Source of the DNA: Streptomyces sp. NBC_01571
GTDB taxonomy: Bacteria > Actinomycetota > Actinomycetes > Streptomycetales > Streptomycetaceae
Reading direction: 5' to 3'
Assembly: GCF_026339875.1 (NCBI RefSeq)
Contig: NZ_JAPEPZ010000001.1
Location: 6,820,001 to 6,884,000 of the forward strand
Length of the DNA: 64,000 bases
Made by a program: the position numbers and the translations under genes. Below are positions 9,501 to 17,007 of this stretch, in pieces (within the stretch, counting starts at the first letter, position 1; each line of letters opens with the position of its first letter). The notes under the pieces are model-generated. The model saw nothing but the letters and a program-made list of their open reading frames with translations, was not told the DNA's origin and searched no databases.

Positions 9501-11056
9501 AGGCCAGTTTGGTCTTCGCCCGCGGCGGTGAAGCTCGGGTCAAAGCACAGTTCTCGCTCGATGACGAGCGGGTCGGTCTCGGAGCCACCTACGACGTCGA
9601 CGGCCTGCGCCTGACCATCACGGTGCCGGACGTGATTGCTCCATCCGGTGACCTCGACCCGGCCCTGCGCAGCGCCTGGTTCCAGCACGTTCTGACAAGC
9701 GACCCCGAACTGCTGGAACAGATGAACAAGTTCCAGTTGGAATGGTTGCACCAGACCATCGAATGCATGCTGCTGATGTCCGCCGTGAGTGACGGCACGC
9801 CGCTTCCCCACGCCTACCAGACGGTGCGGAAAACCTTCGCCGACCGACTGACGGACACCCTGAGGGCAATGTTCCGCAGTTCGGACGTTGAGGAGAGCGA
9901 AAGCGCCACACTCGGCCGAGTGGGCGAGCGACTGCGTCAACTCCTCGCCGACAAGGACATCATTGCCCGCTTGGACCATCTGACGGACCAGGTCTGGAAC
10001 CCTGACCCGGCACAATTCCAAGCCTGGCTGCGCCAGCGCGTCCTTGCCACCCTTGGACAGGCGGCCTTGTGGGCTGCCCGGGAGATCTGCCCCGAGCACG
10101 ACCCCGAAGGCGTCATCGTCGACATAGAACCCGGCTACGCCCCCGACGGCACATGGCGCCATGGCGAGGTCTGGCTCACCGAAGCCTCTATCGGCGGCGG
10201 CGGCTTCATCGAAGCGCTGGCGACGCGCGTACGTCCGGACCCGCGGCGGTTCTTGCGGCTGATCATGAGAGCCGTCCAGCCCTCCACCAGTGAACTGGTC
10301 GACGCGCACATGCGGCGGATCGTGCGCTACACCACCGAGCGCAGCGACTGGCTCGACCTCGTTGCTGAATACAGGGGCTCGGCGACACAGGCGGACCGGG
10401 TGAAGAGCCTTGACCGCATACGGGCACAGTTGCGCGACTCAGGCATCCACGGCGCGGAGCAATCCGTCGTCTCGAGCCTGGCGAACCGCATGCTCCGGCC
10501 CGGATCGACCGCACAGACGGACCAGGCACTACGTACTCTCATTGACGAGTGGGAGATCCAAGAACAGCGCCTGGGTCTTGAAATCTCGCCGCGTACCTGG
10601 GCTTACCTGATGCGCCAGCGGCACGACCTGGACGCCGGACTGAACCTGTCCGCGAACTCCTCAGACCGTCAGCGTATCGACGCCATCCAAAGCGCACTCT
10701 GGCCACGCGGATGGGCCATACGCGCCGGAGCACTGCAGTCGTGGAACCCCTACTTCGACAATCCGCCGGCCGCACCCGATCTCATCCGGGGACTGTTCAC
10801 GTCCACAGACGACCTCATCAGCGTGACAGATCCCGACGCGGACAACCTGGTACGCACGCGCCTGGCCCAGCAGGGATCCGCCCAGCTCATCGCGCCTCCC
10901 GAGGACGTACCCGCCCTGGCAGACATGCTGGTGGATCTGTCGATCCGCGCCATCGAAACGGACTTCCTCCAGGTGTTCCCACGAGTCGTCGAGATCGACC
11001 ACCGCTCCGAGGGCAGCGTCGTGGCCACCCTCGAACTTGCCGAGGTATCCGCATGA
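6575..11056 (+). CDS. dpdJ: DpdJ-like DEIH-box helicase, 1493 aa
   Basis: Giant superfamily 2 helicase. Walker A GAGTGSGKT is at residues 185-193, motif II DEIH at 378-381, then LSATLS (motif III), a conserved block VATASLEVGFDDPDVG, and motif VI QRKGRAGRSRR. A cysteine-rich insert sits between motifs I and II (CPHFTCPGD, VCGGTLF, LTCGTCPRV), probably a zinc module. The roughly 850-residue C-terminus includes GGGGFIEAL, which recalls the C-terminal domain found in MrfA/DISARM-type helicases with DUF1998; that comparison is inference. The start is GTG in a GTGA overlap with dpdI. Size, motifs and the following PLD gene match DpdJ. It is presumably the motor that acts on DNA lacking the 7-deazaguanine mark. 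Confidence 0.8.
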   Translation: MTPETESEIVGALEAHEDPLLSWGVVDGGFTDDELHTHIDDVLMERGELDTAQEAIEALEDKGLIIRDDAVSPSRWRTRNGETLRLLARLRQIFPSGDPAAWRQGAALVSDFRYARRPRAYPRRDQSRHAVIDGTDALHDLYRQVIDAMTRRGTQHADLSGFQVRASRQIFTALQSNITTATVVGAGTGSGKTLAFYLPAFAYLTGLQDKSAWTRALAVYPRNELLKDQLNTAFANARRLDHLWTKTNGRPMTIGVLNKDTPTSTKSLTASYSAWTKRAEGFQCPHFTCPGDGYTVCGGTLFWSEQDAKAGMERLTCGTCPRVFDDSVLVLTRNRMSRRPPDVLFTTTEMLNRGLSDLSLGTLFGVGAAKKPRLMLLDEIHTYSGTTGAQAALVLRRWHHSLRSPVTFVGLSATLSNAVRHMADLTGVDDGLVTNIEPGADEMEYEGAEYMVAVRSDPTSGASVLSTTIQTAMLLPRVLDHPAERTSQGLLGTKAFVFTDDLDVTNRLFFYLLDAEGQRYRAPRTQQFKDPLASLRRPGQDNLTDQRRAGQVWDLPVKLGHKLDRPGLNVSRTTSQDAGVDTASQLVVATASLEVGFDDPDVGAVLQHKAPRGVAAFLQRKGRAGRSRRMRPYTVVVLSDYGRDRATYEAWDALFDPVLPELVLPIRNRAVLRIQATLAMLDWLADQLSSDHRYAKLWRDLKGLVDPKYPDNRKVQQTAVDVLRDLLRDPGRQRSLRLWIEGALQVPEELAAEILWHPPRSLILAAVPTLARRLDSEWAVAEDHTYVKGKDLMGKNPLPDFFPENLFSELALPEGYVVIPPQQSWEKEPELQAMGLAQMLREYAPGRVSRRFATRNLEHRHWIPVPYGQRETVMDLAPVLQAHHREEAATVEVGGVPTLIPIVRPDRVELQLAPPELKDASNAALVWRSQFLERGLGLVARLPLSDPIGGLVDEARFFLHAQNAHVEVRRLAVQSEASLVFARGGEARVKAQFSLDDERVGLGATYDVDGLRLTITVPDVIAPSGDLDPALRSAWFQHVLTSDPELLEQMNKFQLEWLHQTIECMLLMSAVSDGTPLPHAYQTVRKTFADRLTDTLRAMFRSSDVEESESATLGRVGERLRQLLADKDIIARLDHLTDQVWNPDPAQFQAWLRQRVLATLGQAALWAAREICPEHDPEGVIVDIEPGYAPDGTWRHGEVWLTEASIGGGGFIEALATRVRPDPRRFLRLIMRAVQPSTSELVDAHMRRIVRYTTERSDWLDLVAEYRGSATQADRVKSLDRIRAQLRDSGIHGAEQSVVSSLANRMLRPGSTAQTDQALRTLIDEWEIQEQRLGLEISPRTWAYLMRQRHDLDAGLNLSANSSDRQRIDAIQSALWPRGWAIRAGALQSWNPYFDNPPAAPDLIRGLFTSTDDLISVTDPDADNLVRTRLAQQGSAQLIAPPEDVPALADMLVDLSIRAIETDFLQVFPRVVEIDHRSEGSVVATLELAEVSA

Positions 11057-11565
11057 GAAGGATCACCACCGCCGGGGCCGGCGAGACCCGGCAACTCACC
11101 GATCTGCTGCAGAACCTGTTGGTGTCTGAACTGCTGGCCCCGTCAAGTCGCCTGTGGGTACTGTCCCCGTGGATCTCCGACATTGTCGTCATAGACAATG
11201 CATCCGGACAGTTCAAGAGCGTGCTTCCCGCCTTGCCAGCCCGACCCATCCGGCTGACGGAGGTACTCATCGAACTCGCCCGTCGTGGCTCGGATGTCCG
11301 AGTGATCATGCGGGACGAGCCGCGCAACGCCGTCACAGGACAACGCCTCACTGACCTCGCCCCGGTGGGGCCACGGCCGACCCTGCTCATCCGGAACACC
11401 CTGCACGACAAGGGCATGGTGAGCGACAGATTCCACGTTCACGGTTCGATGAACTTCACCTTCTTCGGCCAGAGAGTGAACCAGGAAGGCGTCACCGTCG
11501 TATCCGACCCCGACCAGATCGCCCGCGCTTGGGTCGAATACCAGAACAGGTACCAGTTGCCATGA
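11053..11565 (+). CDS. dpdK: DpdK, phospholipase D-like protein
   Basis: 170-aa protein with one phospholipase D (HKD) motif: H118-x-K120-x4-D125 (HDKGMVSD), followed by HGSMNFTFFG, which supplies the conserved Ser/Asn and Gly. Single-motif PLD nucleases such as Nuc and BfiI form the active site as a dimer, so this is the best nuclease candidate in the visible part of the cluster. I chose the ATG at 11053 because it overlaps the dpdJ stop (ATGA) like every other junction in the operon; the open frame reaches back to 10711 only within dpdJ. The stop overlaps the dpdD ATG. A lipid-acting PLD is unlikely, since there is no signal peptide and the context is DNA modification. Confidence 0.82.
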   Translation: MRRITTAGAGETRQLTDLLQNLLVSELLAPSSRLWVLSPWISDIVVIDNASGQFKSVLPALPARPIRLTEVLIELARRGSDVRVIMRDEPRNAVTGQRLTDLAPVGPRPTLLIRNTLHDKGMVSDRFHVHGSMNFTFFGQRVNQEGVTVVSDPDQIARAWVEYQNRYQLP

Positions 11566-13781
11566 GCGTTGATTTCAAGAAATTCTTCGGTCCAGGCAAC
11601 GACATCACGCCCACACGGGTAGGACCGGACTTTCAACTCATACTCGATAATTTCATGTCAGGTATCCAGCAGCGCCAGATCGGATTCCTGCCGCGAAGTT
11701 CTCAAGGCCGTCTGTGGTGGTACGGCTTCGCACCCACTCCGCGCCAGCAGCGCGAGACACTCGCCATCCTCGACAGTTGGATCGGCCCCACCTTCAGCGA
11801 CCTGCCCCGCCAACGCGGTGCCCTCAACCCGACTGATCCATTCGACGCCGTACTTGCAAACGCATCCGTCAAGCCCCTGCGCTTTGAAGTACTGCCCCGC
11901 CGGACAGCGGACTCGGAGGAGTGGATACACGCGCGAAGCCAGGTACGTGACGCCCTGCTGGTGCTCACTAGACTCCTCAACGGCCGACCGCCCTCGGAGT
12001 TCGACGCCCCCCGTACGACTGTCGAGGTCCTCGACGACCTCGGACACGCCATCGCTGCCCGCGACCGCACAGTGGCCTTGGTCTGCCTGCGCGAACTCGA
12101 GGCGACCGCCGATCTCGACCAGGCGAACCTAGCCTTCCTGCGACTACGACTCTTCGCCGGGCTCGAAGACTGGAAGGCCGTCCTCGCGGACCGGGACCTC
12201 GACCACGTCCTCGCCATGCGCCGCCCCCTGAGCGTCACTCAAGTGATCCAGCAGGCGGCCTACGCCAGATGGTTCGCCCCGTACGACGCAGCAGGCAAAG
12301 AGGAAGAACTACTCGGTGCCGTCACCGCGCTCCCTACAGCGTTCCGGCCACTGTTCTCGGGCACACCGAGAACGAGTCGGGCGCAGGCTGTCGTGGAATT
12401 CCTCATCGAGGTCGAAAACGACGCCGGAGACGACACACTCAACCGACTCCTCGACGAAGCCGGCACGATCGAACCCGGTCTGCCCGCCCACCTGCGCAAT
12501 GTGCTGCACCTGCACCGAGAACAAAGCCCTCAGCACACCGCCCCGTCCGAGCTGTCCGCCCCTGAGAATCAGTTCGACTCCTCGAGCGAATCGCCCCTGG
12601 AGCGCGCGACCGGGCTGATGGCCCGGGGCGAACTTCAGGCAGCCATCGAACTAGTGCTGACGCTCGAACCGAGCCTGCACGCGGCATACCTGCTCCTGAC
12701 CTGTGCGCGCGACTTGCAGTCACCACAGCAGGCAGCGTTGGCACTTGAGTACATCTCCACGCATCACCTCCAAGGCTTGATCGACGGAGCGAGCGCACGC
12801 CTGCGCGATGATCTCGCCTGGTTGGAGCAGTTCACCCAAGCCGGGCCCCGCTTGGACTGGCGCACCTGGCTGGATGCTCTGGACGGCGACCATGGCAGCG
12901 CAGCGCTGGCGGCCGGCCCCGAAATCACCGACGGCTGGACGCCGCTGAGCAGCAGTGCGCTGACCGCGTGGCTTCACGACGCGTCCGACGAGACACTGGG
13001 CAAACTCGGTGAACTCGGAGGCCAGTTCATGGCAGCGCACCGCGACATCTTTACTGAAGACGGAGCGGCCGAACTCAGTGAACGCATCCTCGCCGGTCTC
13101 GCCCTCAGCGGTAAGAACTCGGCCGGCGTCCGGGTGCAGACCCAAGCCCTGCTGGACTATCTACTGTCTGCCAACCCTGCCTCCGCGGTGTTCGCGTCCG
13201 CGCTCGAGTGGACCGAGTTGATCGTCTCCGCGAACGTCTCCGCTGTGACCACAACGTGGGCGATCGACATACTGCAGGCGGCGACGGCTACATCGGCAGC
13301 AGTAACGAGCCCCGCCACCATTGAACTGTTCTACAAAATCACCGACACGGTCAGGCCGTTCAAGTCAGCACTGAACCCAACCGACCTTGAAGCCATCAAG
13401 CTCATAGCCGGCGAACTGGGAGCCGGTGTCCCGGAAGACTTGCTCGCCGACCAAGTACAGGACGCCGACCCCGGAGCGCCCTACCGCTACCTGCAAGACT
13501 CAAAGGTGGTGCTGTACTCCCTCACCGAGTCGGCCACCACCCGGGCTGCACAGATATTGCGCATCCTGGTACCCAAGATCGACATCGAGACGAGCGCCGA
13601 ACACGATGGCAGCAGTAAACTCGCCGCACAGGCAGCCAACGCTGACGTCTTTGTCGTGGTGACCGCATCGGCAAAGCATGCCGCCACTGACTTCATCGCT
13701 GCCAAGCGTGGGGCACGACCGGTAGTGCTCGTCAACTCGCGTGGCTCATCGGCGATTTTGCGTGAACTGGCGGAAGGGTAA
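11562..13781 (+). CDS. dpdD: DpdD-like protein, last gene of the Dpd operon
   Basis: 739-aa protein. The N-terminus (FKKFFGPGND) and the overall layout fit DpdD. The middle (about residues 130-600) is helical and TPR-like. The C-terminus (about 645-739) is a separate alpha/beta domain: a hydrophobic strand (KVVLYSL), H681 in AEHDGSS, then ADVFVVVTASAKHAAT with H706, and a final strand PVVLVNSRG. This pattern resembles the DUF2325 Rossmann-like fold (my comparison, untested). The ATG at 11562 shares ATGA with the dpdK stop; an earlier in-frame codon at 11529 lies inside dpdK and has no support. A strong hairpin 49 nt after the stop ends the operon. No function is established for DpdD; restriction is presumed. 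Confidence 0.72.
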   Translation: MSVDFKKFFGPGNDITPTRVGPDFQLILDNFMSGIQQRQIGFLPRSSQGRLWWYGFAPTPRQQRETLAILDSWIGPTFSDLPRQRGALNPTDPFDAVLANASVKPLRFEVLPRRTADSEEWIHARSQVRDALLVLTRLLNGRPPSEFDAPRTTVEVLDDLGHAIAARDRTVALVCLRELEATADLDQANLAFLRLRLFAGLEDWKAVLADRDLDHVLAMRRPLSVTQVIQQAAYARWFAPYDAAGKEEELLGAVTALPTAFRPLFSGTPRTSRAQAVVEFLIEVENDAGDDTLNRLLDEAGTIEPGLPAHLRNVLHLHREQSPQHTAPSELSAPENQFDSSSESPLERATGLMARGELQAAIELVLTLEPSLHAAYLLLTCARDLQSPQQAALALEYISTHHLQGLIDGASARLRDDLAWLEQFTQAGPRLDWRTWLDALDGDHGSAALAAGPEITDGWTPLSSSALTAWLHDASDETLGKLGELGGQFMAAHRDIFTEDGAAELSERILAGLALSGKNSAGVRVQTQALLDYLLSANPASAVFASALEWTELIVSANVSAVTTTWAIDILQAATATSAAVTSPATIELFYKITDTVRPFKSALNPTDLEAIKLIAGELGAGVPEDLLADQVQDADPGAPYRYLQDSKVVLYSLTESATTRAAQILRILVPKIDIETSAEHDGSSKLAAQAANADVFVVVTASAKHAATDFIAAKRGARPVVLVNSRGSSAILRELAEG

Positions 13782-13829
13782 CGGTTCGCAACGTGGCTGG
13801 CTAACGCTTCTCCCGCAACGTTCAGAACC

Positions 13830-13857
13830 CCAGTCCGAGGCGACCGCCTCGGACTGG
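13830..13857. terminator. Hairpin terminator after the Dpd operon
   Basis: Perfect 12-bp inverted repeat, CCAGTCCGAGGC and GCCTCGGACTGG, with a GACC loop. Outer CCC/GGG bases nearby could lengthen it imperfectly. It starts 49 nt downstream of the dpdD stop. There is no T tract, as is usual for Streptomyces terminators. Confidence 0.7.
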
Positions 13858-14228
13858 CTCTGGGGTATCCCGGGAGGGCTAGTTTGTGCAGGCGTGCGAT
13901 GCCGAGCATCGCACGATGAACCTGCAGCCTTGGGGAGCGTGTCCGGAGGGCCCGTGCGTTGTGAGGGAAGTAGCAGCTCAGCGTCACTGGCATAGCTCGC
14001 TGGATTGCTCCCGTCCACAGATAGTCCAGGAGTAGGTTGCTAGCCGGCAGGCTGATTCGCGCCGATCGAGACCCCCGGCCCTTTCGCGTCCAGAGCCACA
14101 ATGCCTCCCGCGCGGCAAGGATGCGCGCGCTGCTGACGCCATAGTATTGGGCTGCGGCCGATAGCGAATAGTGCTCACGGTCACAGATACCTGAATTCGC
14201 CTCGGTGTGCGCGCCATAGAGCAGACCG
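13858..14228. other. Gene-poor stretch after dpdD
   Basis: No open frame here looks like a real gene in either direction. The only clear structure is a perfect 8-bp hairpin, GTGCGATG and CATCGCAC with a 5-nt loop, at 13894-13914. Minus-strand frames (for example 13984-14217) have skewed composition and no recognisable motif. The stretch probably marks an old recombination boundary between the Dpd operon and the following genes. Confidence 0.4.
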
Positions 14229-14933
14229 TTAGCTCTGTTTCTTAGTTTTTTCGCATGTCTCTACAGGGCCGACGGATGCAACGTCAGATAGCTTGACTCG
14301 ACCGGAAGTTCCGATATCGGTCTCAATAATCCAGAAGCCCTGAACTATCCTAGCCGAATTGCCGCAGTAACGGGTACCGGACTTGTCGGTGATAGTGATT
14401 TGCGGGGGCTTATCGCTGGCCTGGGGGGCGTATGCCATGATAGCCACTGCAACCAGGTAGAGAGGAATGACAAACAAAGAAAGGAAGCGGCTCAACTGGA
14501 GTCGGTTGTGGGCGAGCTCGGCGCCTTCCAAAGACTCCCGGCGGAATTGATCGCCGGTTGGATGTATGCGTACAGCCTGTCCTTGGGCCGCCAATGCCGC
14601 TAGAACAACGCTGGCCAAAGCAACCAACAGAGCACATAGTGAAGCAATACCTACGGCAATCTTGAAATTAGTGTCCCGTAGGGCGGCCAGGTCGCTTGGC
14701 CCTCGCACCACCGTTAGTGCTGTTAGTAGCCCTGTGATCACCAGGATCGTAGCGCCCCAGCGCTCAGCCGAGGCCTGAACTGCTGCCAGGCCGCTGAATC
14801 GCGCTTCTTCGGCTCGCTGATCCCACTTCAGGTCCTCCTGGGTTACCAGAAGGTCCACCGGCTCAAAGATAAGATTGCCGACGGGTACCTTACTTAGATC
14901 TTCGACGTTTCGTCGCTTCCTGAAGATTCTCAT
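14229..14933 (-). CDS. Three-TM membrane protein, unknown
   Basis: 234-aa protein that I do not recognise. It has an N-terminal cytoplasmic part (about residues 1-57), TM1 about 58-78 (ATILVITGLLTALTVV), TM2 about 90-117 and TM3 about 147-168 (FLSLFVIPLYLVAVAIM). A C-terminal domain of about 65 residues holds two cysteines (C189, C227) and could be extracytoplasmic. It is the second gene of a pair; the first (14941-15267) ends 7 bp upstream of the start. The G+C content looks clearly lower than in the flanking genes, which suggests recent transfer. Small membrane proteins beside defence islands are often effectors or immunity proteins, but nothing in the sequence proves that here. Confidence 0.6.
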   Translation of the reverse strand: MRIFRKRRNVEDLSKVPVGNLIFEPVDLLVTQEDLKWDQRAEEARFSGLAAVQASAERWGATILVITGLLTALTVVRGPSDLAALRDTNFKIAVGIASLCALLVALASVVLAALAAQGQAVRIHPTGDQFRRESLEGAELAHNRLQLSRFLSLFVIPLYLVAVAIMAYAPQASDKPPQITITDKSGTRYCGNSARIVQGFWIIETDIGTSGRVKLSDVASVGPVETCEKTKKQS

Positions 14934-14940
14934 AGGCTAC

Positions 14941-15267
14941 TCAATGCTTAATCTTGAAGAAAGCCATTGCGCCGCATCCTGAGCCTTGCGCAGGACGTCC
15001 GGGGTGTTCTTCAGTGCAGGAACAGCGAATCAGGTAGTTGGGAGCCGGGTCGGTGAGTCCTCGCCCCGCCGATTGTCCCGTCAGTGAACTGCCTGGAGTC
15101 ACCAACTGAGGTTCGTAAATAATCGAAAACGTAAAAATGTGAGAGCAGGTAGGACAGGGACCCGTTACCGCGACGCCACCCTCGATAGGCTTCCTGATGA
15201 ATGTGGCCAGCGATCGCGCCAGCTGCAGTTCGGTGTGCTCCACATACGCCATTTGAGGTTGCGCCAT
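14941..15267 (-). CDS. Small cysteine-rich protein, unknown
   Basis: 108-aa protein with CPTC at about residues 38-41, CSC at about 82-84 and a further cysteine at about 98, a set that could form a zinc site. No family is recognised. It lies 7 bp upstream of the membrane-protein gene 14229-14933 in the same direction, so the two are probably co-transcribed. Its start codon overlaps, on the opposite strand, the first intact part of the truncated S8 peptidase, so the recombination point that cut the peptidase lies at or very near this gene's 5' end. The true start could therefore differ from the ATG chosen at 15267. Confidence 0.5.
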   Translation of the reverse strand: MAQPQMAYVEHTELQLARSLATFIRKPIEGGVAVTGPCPTCSHIFTFSIIYEPQLVTPGSSLTGQSAGRGLTDPAPNYLIRCSCTEEHPGRPAQGSGCGAMAFFKIKH

Positions 15268-16306
15268 GCGTCCATCGCCCCCGTGCCGAATCCGAGGTAC
15301 CCGCCCAGTTGGAAAGAAGGGCTGGCCTTCTCCTATCTCTCGTGCAGGCGAGGGTATTTCGGGTGCGGTTAAGCCCGAGATGATGGTCGCAGCAGGGACG
15401 CTTGCTCAAGAACTCGGATCCTGGGGTCTTCGTGAGGTGGACGAAGCCAAGCTCCTTGTCGCTGATGGTCGGCCAAGTTCCACCGGTGTCCTTACCCATG
15501 ATATTGGATCGAGCTTTGCGGCACCGGTAGTGGCTCGCCTAGGAGCGGGTGTCCAATCCCTTTACCCTGAGGCTTCCGCCAACTTCATTCGTGCTCTCAT
15601 CTTGCAATCGTGCGCTCCTGCCACAGATTTCACTCAAGGTGTCTCTGGTTTCACCGCTGGCGAGCGGGAAAAGGTCGTTCGTAAAGCGTCCGGATACGGC
15701 ACTCCTTCGTTGAGTACCTCGTTGACAAGTGAACCACGAGGGGCTGTTCTCTATGCGGAGGACGAGATCGATATGGACGACGTACATTTGTACGCTCTAC
15801 CGATACCTGATTCCTTCTTCCAAGGAAGACGTGCCGACCGAGGCATTTCTGTTTCCCTCTCCTATGATCCACCCGTTCGCGCGAGACGGCTCGACTACCT
15901 GGGTAGCCGAATGGAATTTGAAATGGTGCGGGGCCTATCTCCTGACGACGCTGTTCGTCTGTTCCTCGATGAAAAGATCTCTGGCGCTGCTGCCGGCGCG
16001 GGCTCTCGTTTGTCGCAACTCAGCCCGAGGAATCGGATCAGGTTTACCCCGAACAAGACCGTCAGGTCTCAAGGCGTGAATCAGCTCGGTCGCTATACGT
16101 GGAAGCAGTCGCTCACGCGCTTGGGGGACGGGCCGCAGGAGTTTCTGCTGGCTGTCCAGAACACTCGCCGATGGGCGCCGAAGCGTAGTAAGCAGTCGTA
16201 TGCCCTTGCTGTCCGATTTTGGGTTGATGAATTGCTCCCTCCCGTTTACGCAGAGATTCGCAGTCGTGTGCCGAGAGTCCAACAGCGTGGCCGCATTCGA
16301 CCGTGA
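15265..16306 (+). pseudogene. Truncated, frameshifted S8 (subtilisin-like) peptidase
   Basis: Only the C-terminal part of a serine peptidase remains. The long frame (15266-16306) carries SPISRAGEGISGAVKPEM, typical of the region before the active Ser, then DIGSSFAAPVVA, the subtilase Ser block (GTSxAxP, here GSSFAAP), and about 240 residues of C-terminal domain. The Asp and His blocks are absent. Just upstream, SIAPVPNPRYPPSW reads in a different frame (15268-15310) and joins the main frame only after a one-base shift near 15310-15330, so the gene is both 5'-deleted and frameshifted. The C-terminal architecture recalls IetS-type peptidases that work with an AAA ATPase (IetA) in defence; no such ATPase is present. 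A short functional protein from the remaining frame is unlikely because two catalytic residues are missing. Confidence 0.7.
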
Positions 16307-16335
16307 TTTACCTGCAAGGCTCAAGGCAGCCGGAC

Positions 16336-16341
16336 TACGAT
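16336..16341 (+). promoter_or_regulatory. Candidate -10 box for a leaderless transcript
   Basis: TACGAT ends 7 nt before the ATG at 16349, the spacing at which transcription would start on or just before the start codon. There is no ribosome binding site, as expected for a leaderless message. I see no convincing -35 box. Confidence 0.35.
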
Positions 16342-16348
16342 TACTCTC

Positions 16349-16516
16349 ATGACTGAGGAGACGATCGTCGCCCTACGCAACTATGACTACCTGGTGCGCA
16401 ATCACGGTTTGGATGATGTTGCGCTTGATTGGCAGTCGGATACTTTGGTCCATGGTGAGGGAGGCTACGAAATCAGTCTTTTGACTGAGCGCGGTTTTAC
16501 TCCTGCCACTCGCTGA
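16349..16516 (+). CDS. Small hypothetical protein, 55 aa
   Basis: Short ORF starting MTEETIVALRNYDYLVRNHG and ending ERGFTPATR. It is acidic and aromatic-rich, with no cysteines, membrane segment or known motif. The case for it being real is the TACGAT element 7 nt upstream (leaderless start). It sits 42 bp after the broken S8 peptidase and 35 bp before a large inverted repeat. It may equally be a spurious frame in degraded DNA. Confidence 0.35.
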   Translation: MTEETIVALRNYDYLVRNHGLDDVALDWQSDTLVHGEGGYEISLLTERGFTPATR

Positions 16517-17007
16517 CCGCAACGTTTCCACCTCTAGCCACCACTGACCCAGGCTTCCATCCCGTCCGCCGTCGACCCACACGTCTGTGGAGTGGGCGTG
16601 GTTCATGGCGTCCAGGTGGAGCGCGCCACTGTACGAGCGACCTGGACGCCATGGGCCGCGTCTGCTCGGCTCTGCCTGGGTCGACGGTGGACGGGATGGA
16701 AGCCCACCACGCTCGCGACGATGTGCCCGCGGCCGGGAACGGCGCCCCCTCCATCCCGGTGCCGGCCGATCCCCCGCCGGAGGCATCGTCTGTGACCGTG
16801 AACGTGCCGGGTGCTCGCCTCATGCCTTCCGGGCCTATCTACGGTGGGCGGGCGTCGGCGCAGCCGGGGCGGAGCGGGCCGAAGGCAGGAGCGGTGCCCC
16901 GAGCAGAGCCGGGAAGCCCGCCCGGCGGAGCGGAGCCGGGTGCTTGAACCAGTAGAGAAGGTTGTAACTCACCGACGGGTGCGCTCATGATCACGGTCCG
17001 GCCGGAG
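16517..17007. other. Gene-free stretch holding a large inverted repeat
   Basis: Apart from the inverted repeat at 16552-16704 I see no gene. Frames in 16700-16950 are G+C-rich. One (around 16800-16880) reads SPHAFRAYLRW, faintly like the N-terminus of a phage integrase, but it is too short to support a call. Confidence 0.4.
16552..16704. repeat. 153-bp imperfect inverted repeat (MITE-like)
   Basis: The outer arms, 16552-16579 and 16677-16704, are 28 bp each and match at 27 of 28 positions (GGCTTCCATCCCGTCC start). The inner arms, 16604-16617 and 16640-16653, match at all 14 positions (CATGGCGTCCAGGT). The 24-nt and 23-nt stretches between inner and outer arms are only loosely complementary. 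The central loop is 22 nt. There is no ORF of note inside. It looks like a non-autonomous mobile element or its remnant; a very large folded RNA is an alternative. Confidence 0.6.

Noticed and set aside
16796..16890. Integrase N-terminal fragment (SPHAFRAYLRW)
   Set aside because: Only about 11 suggestive residues and no downstream catalytic block.
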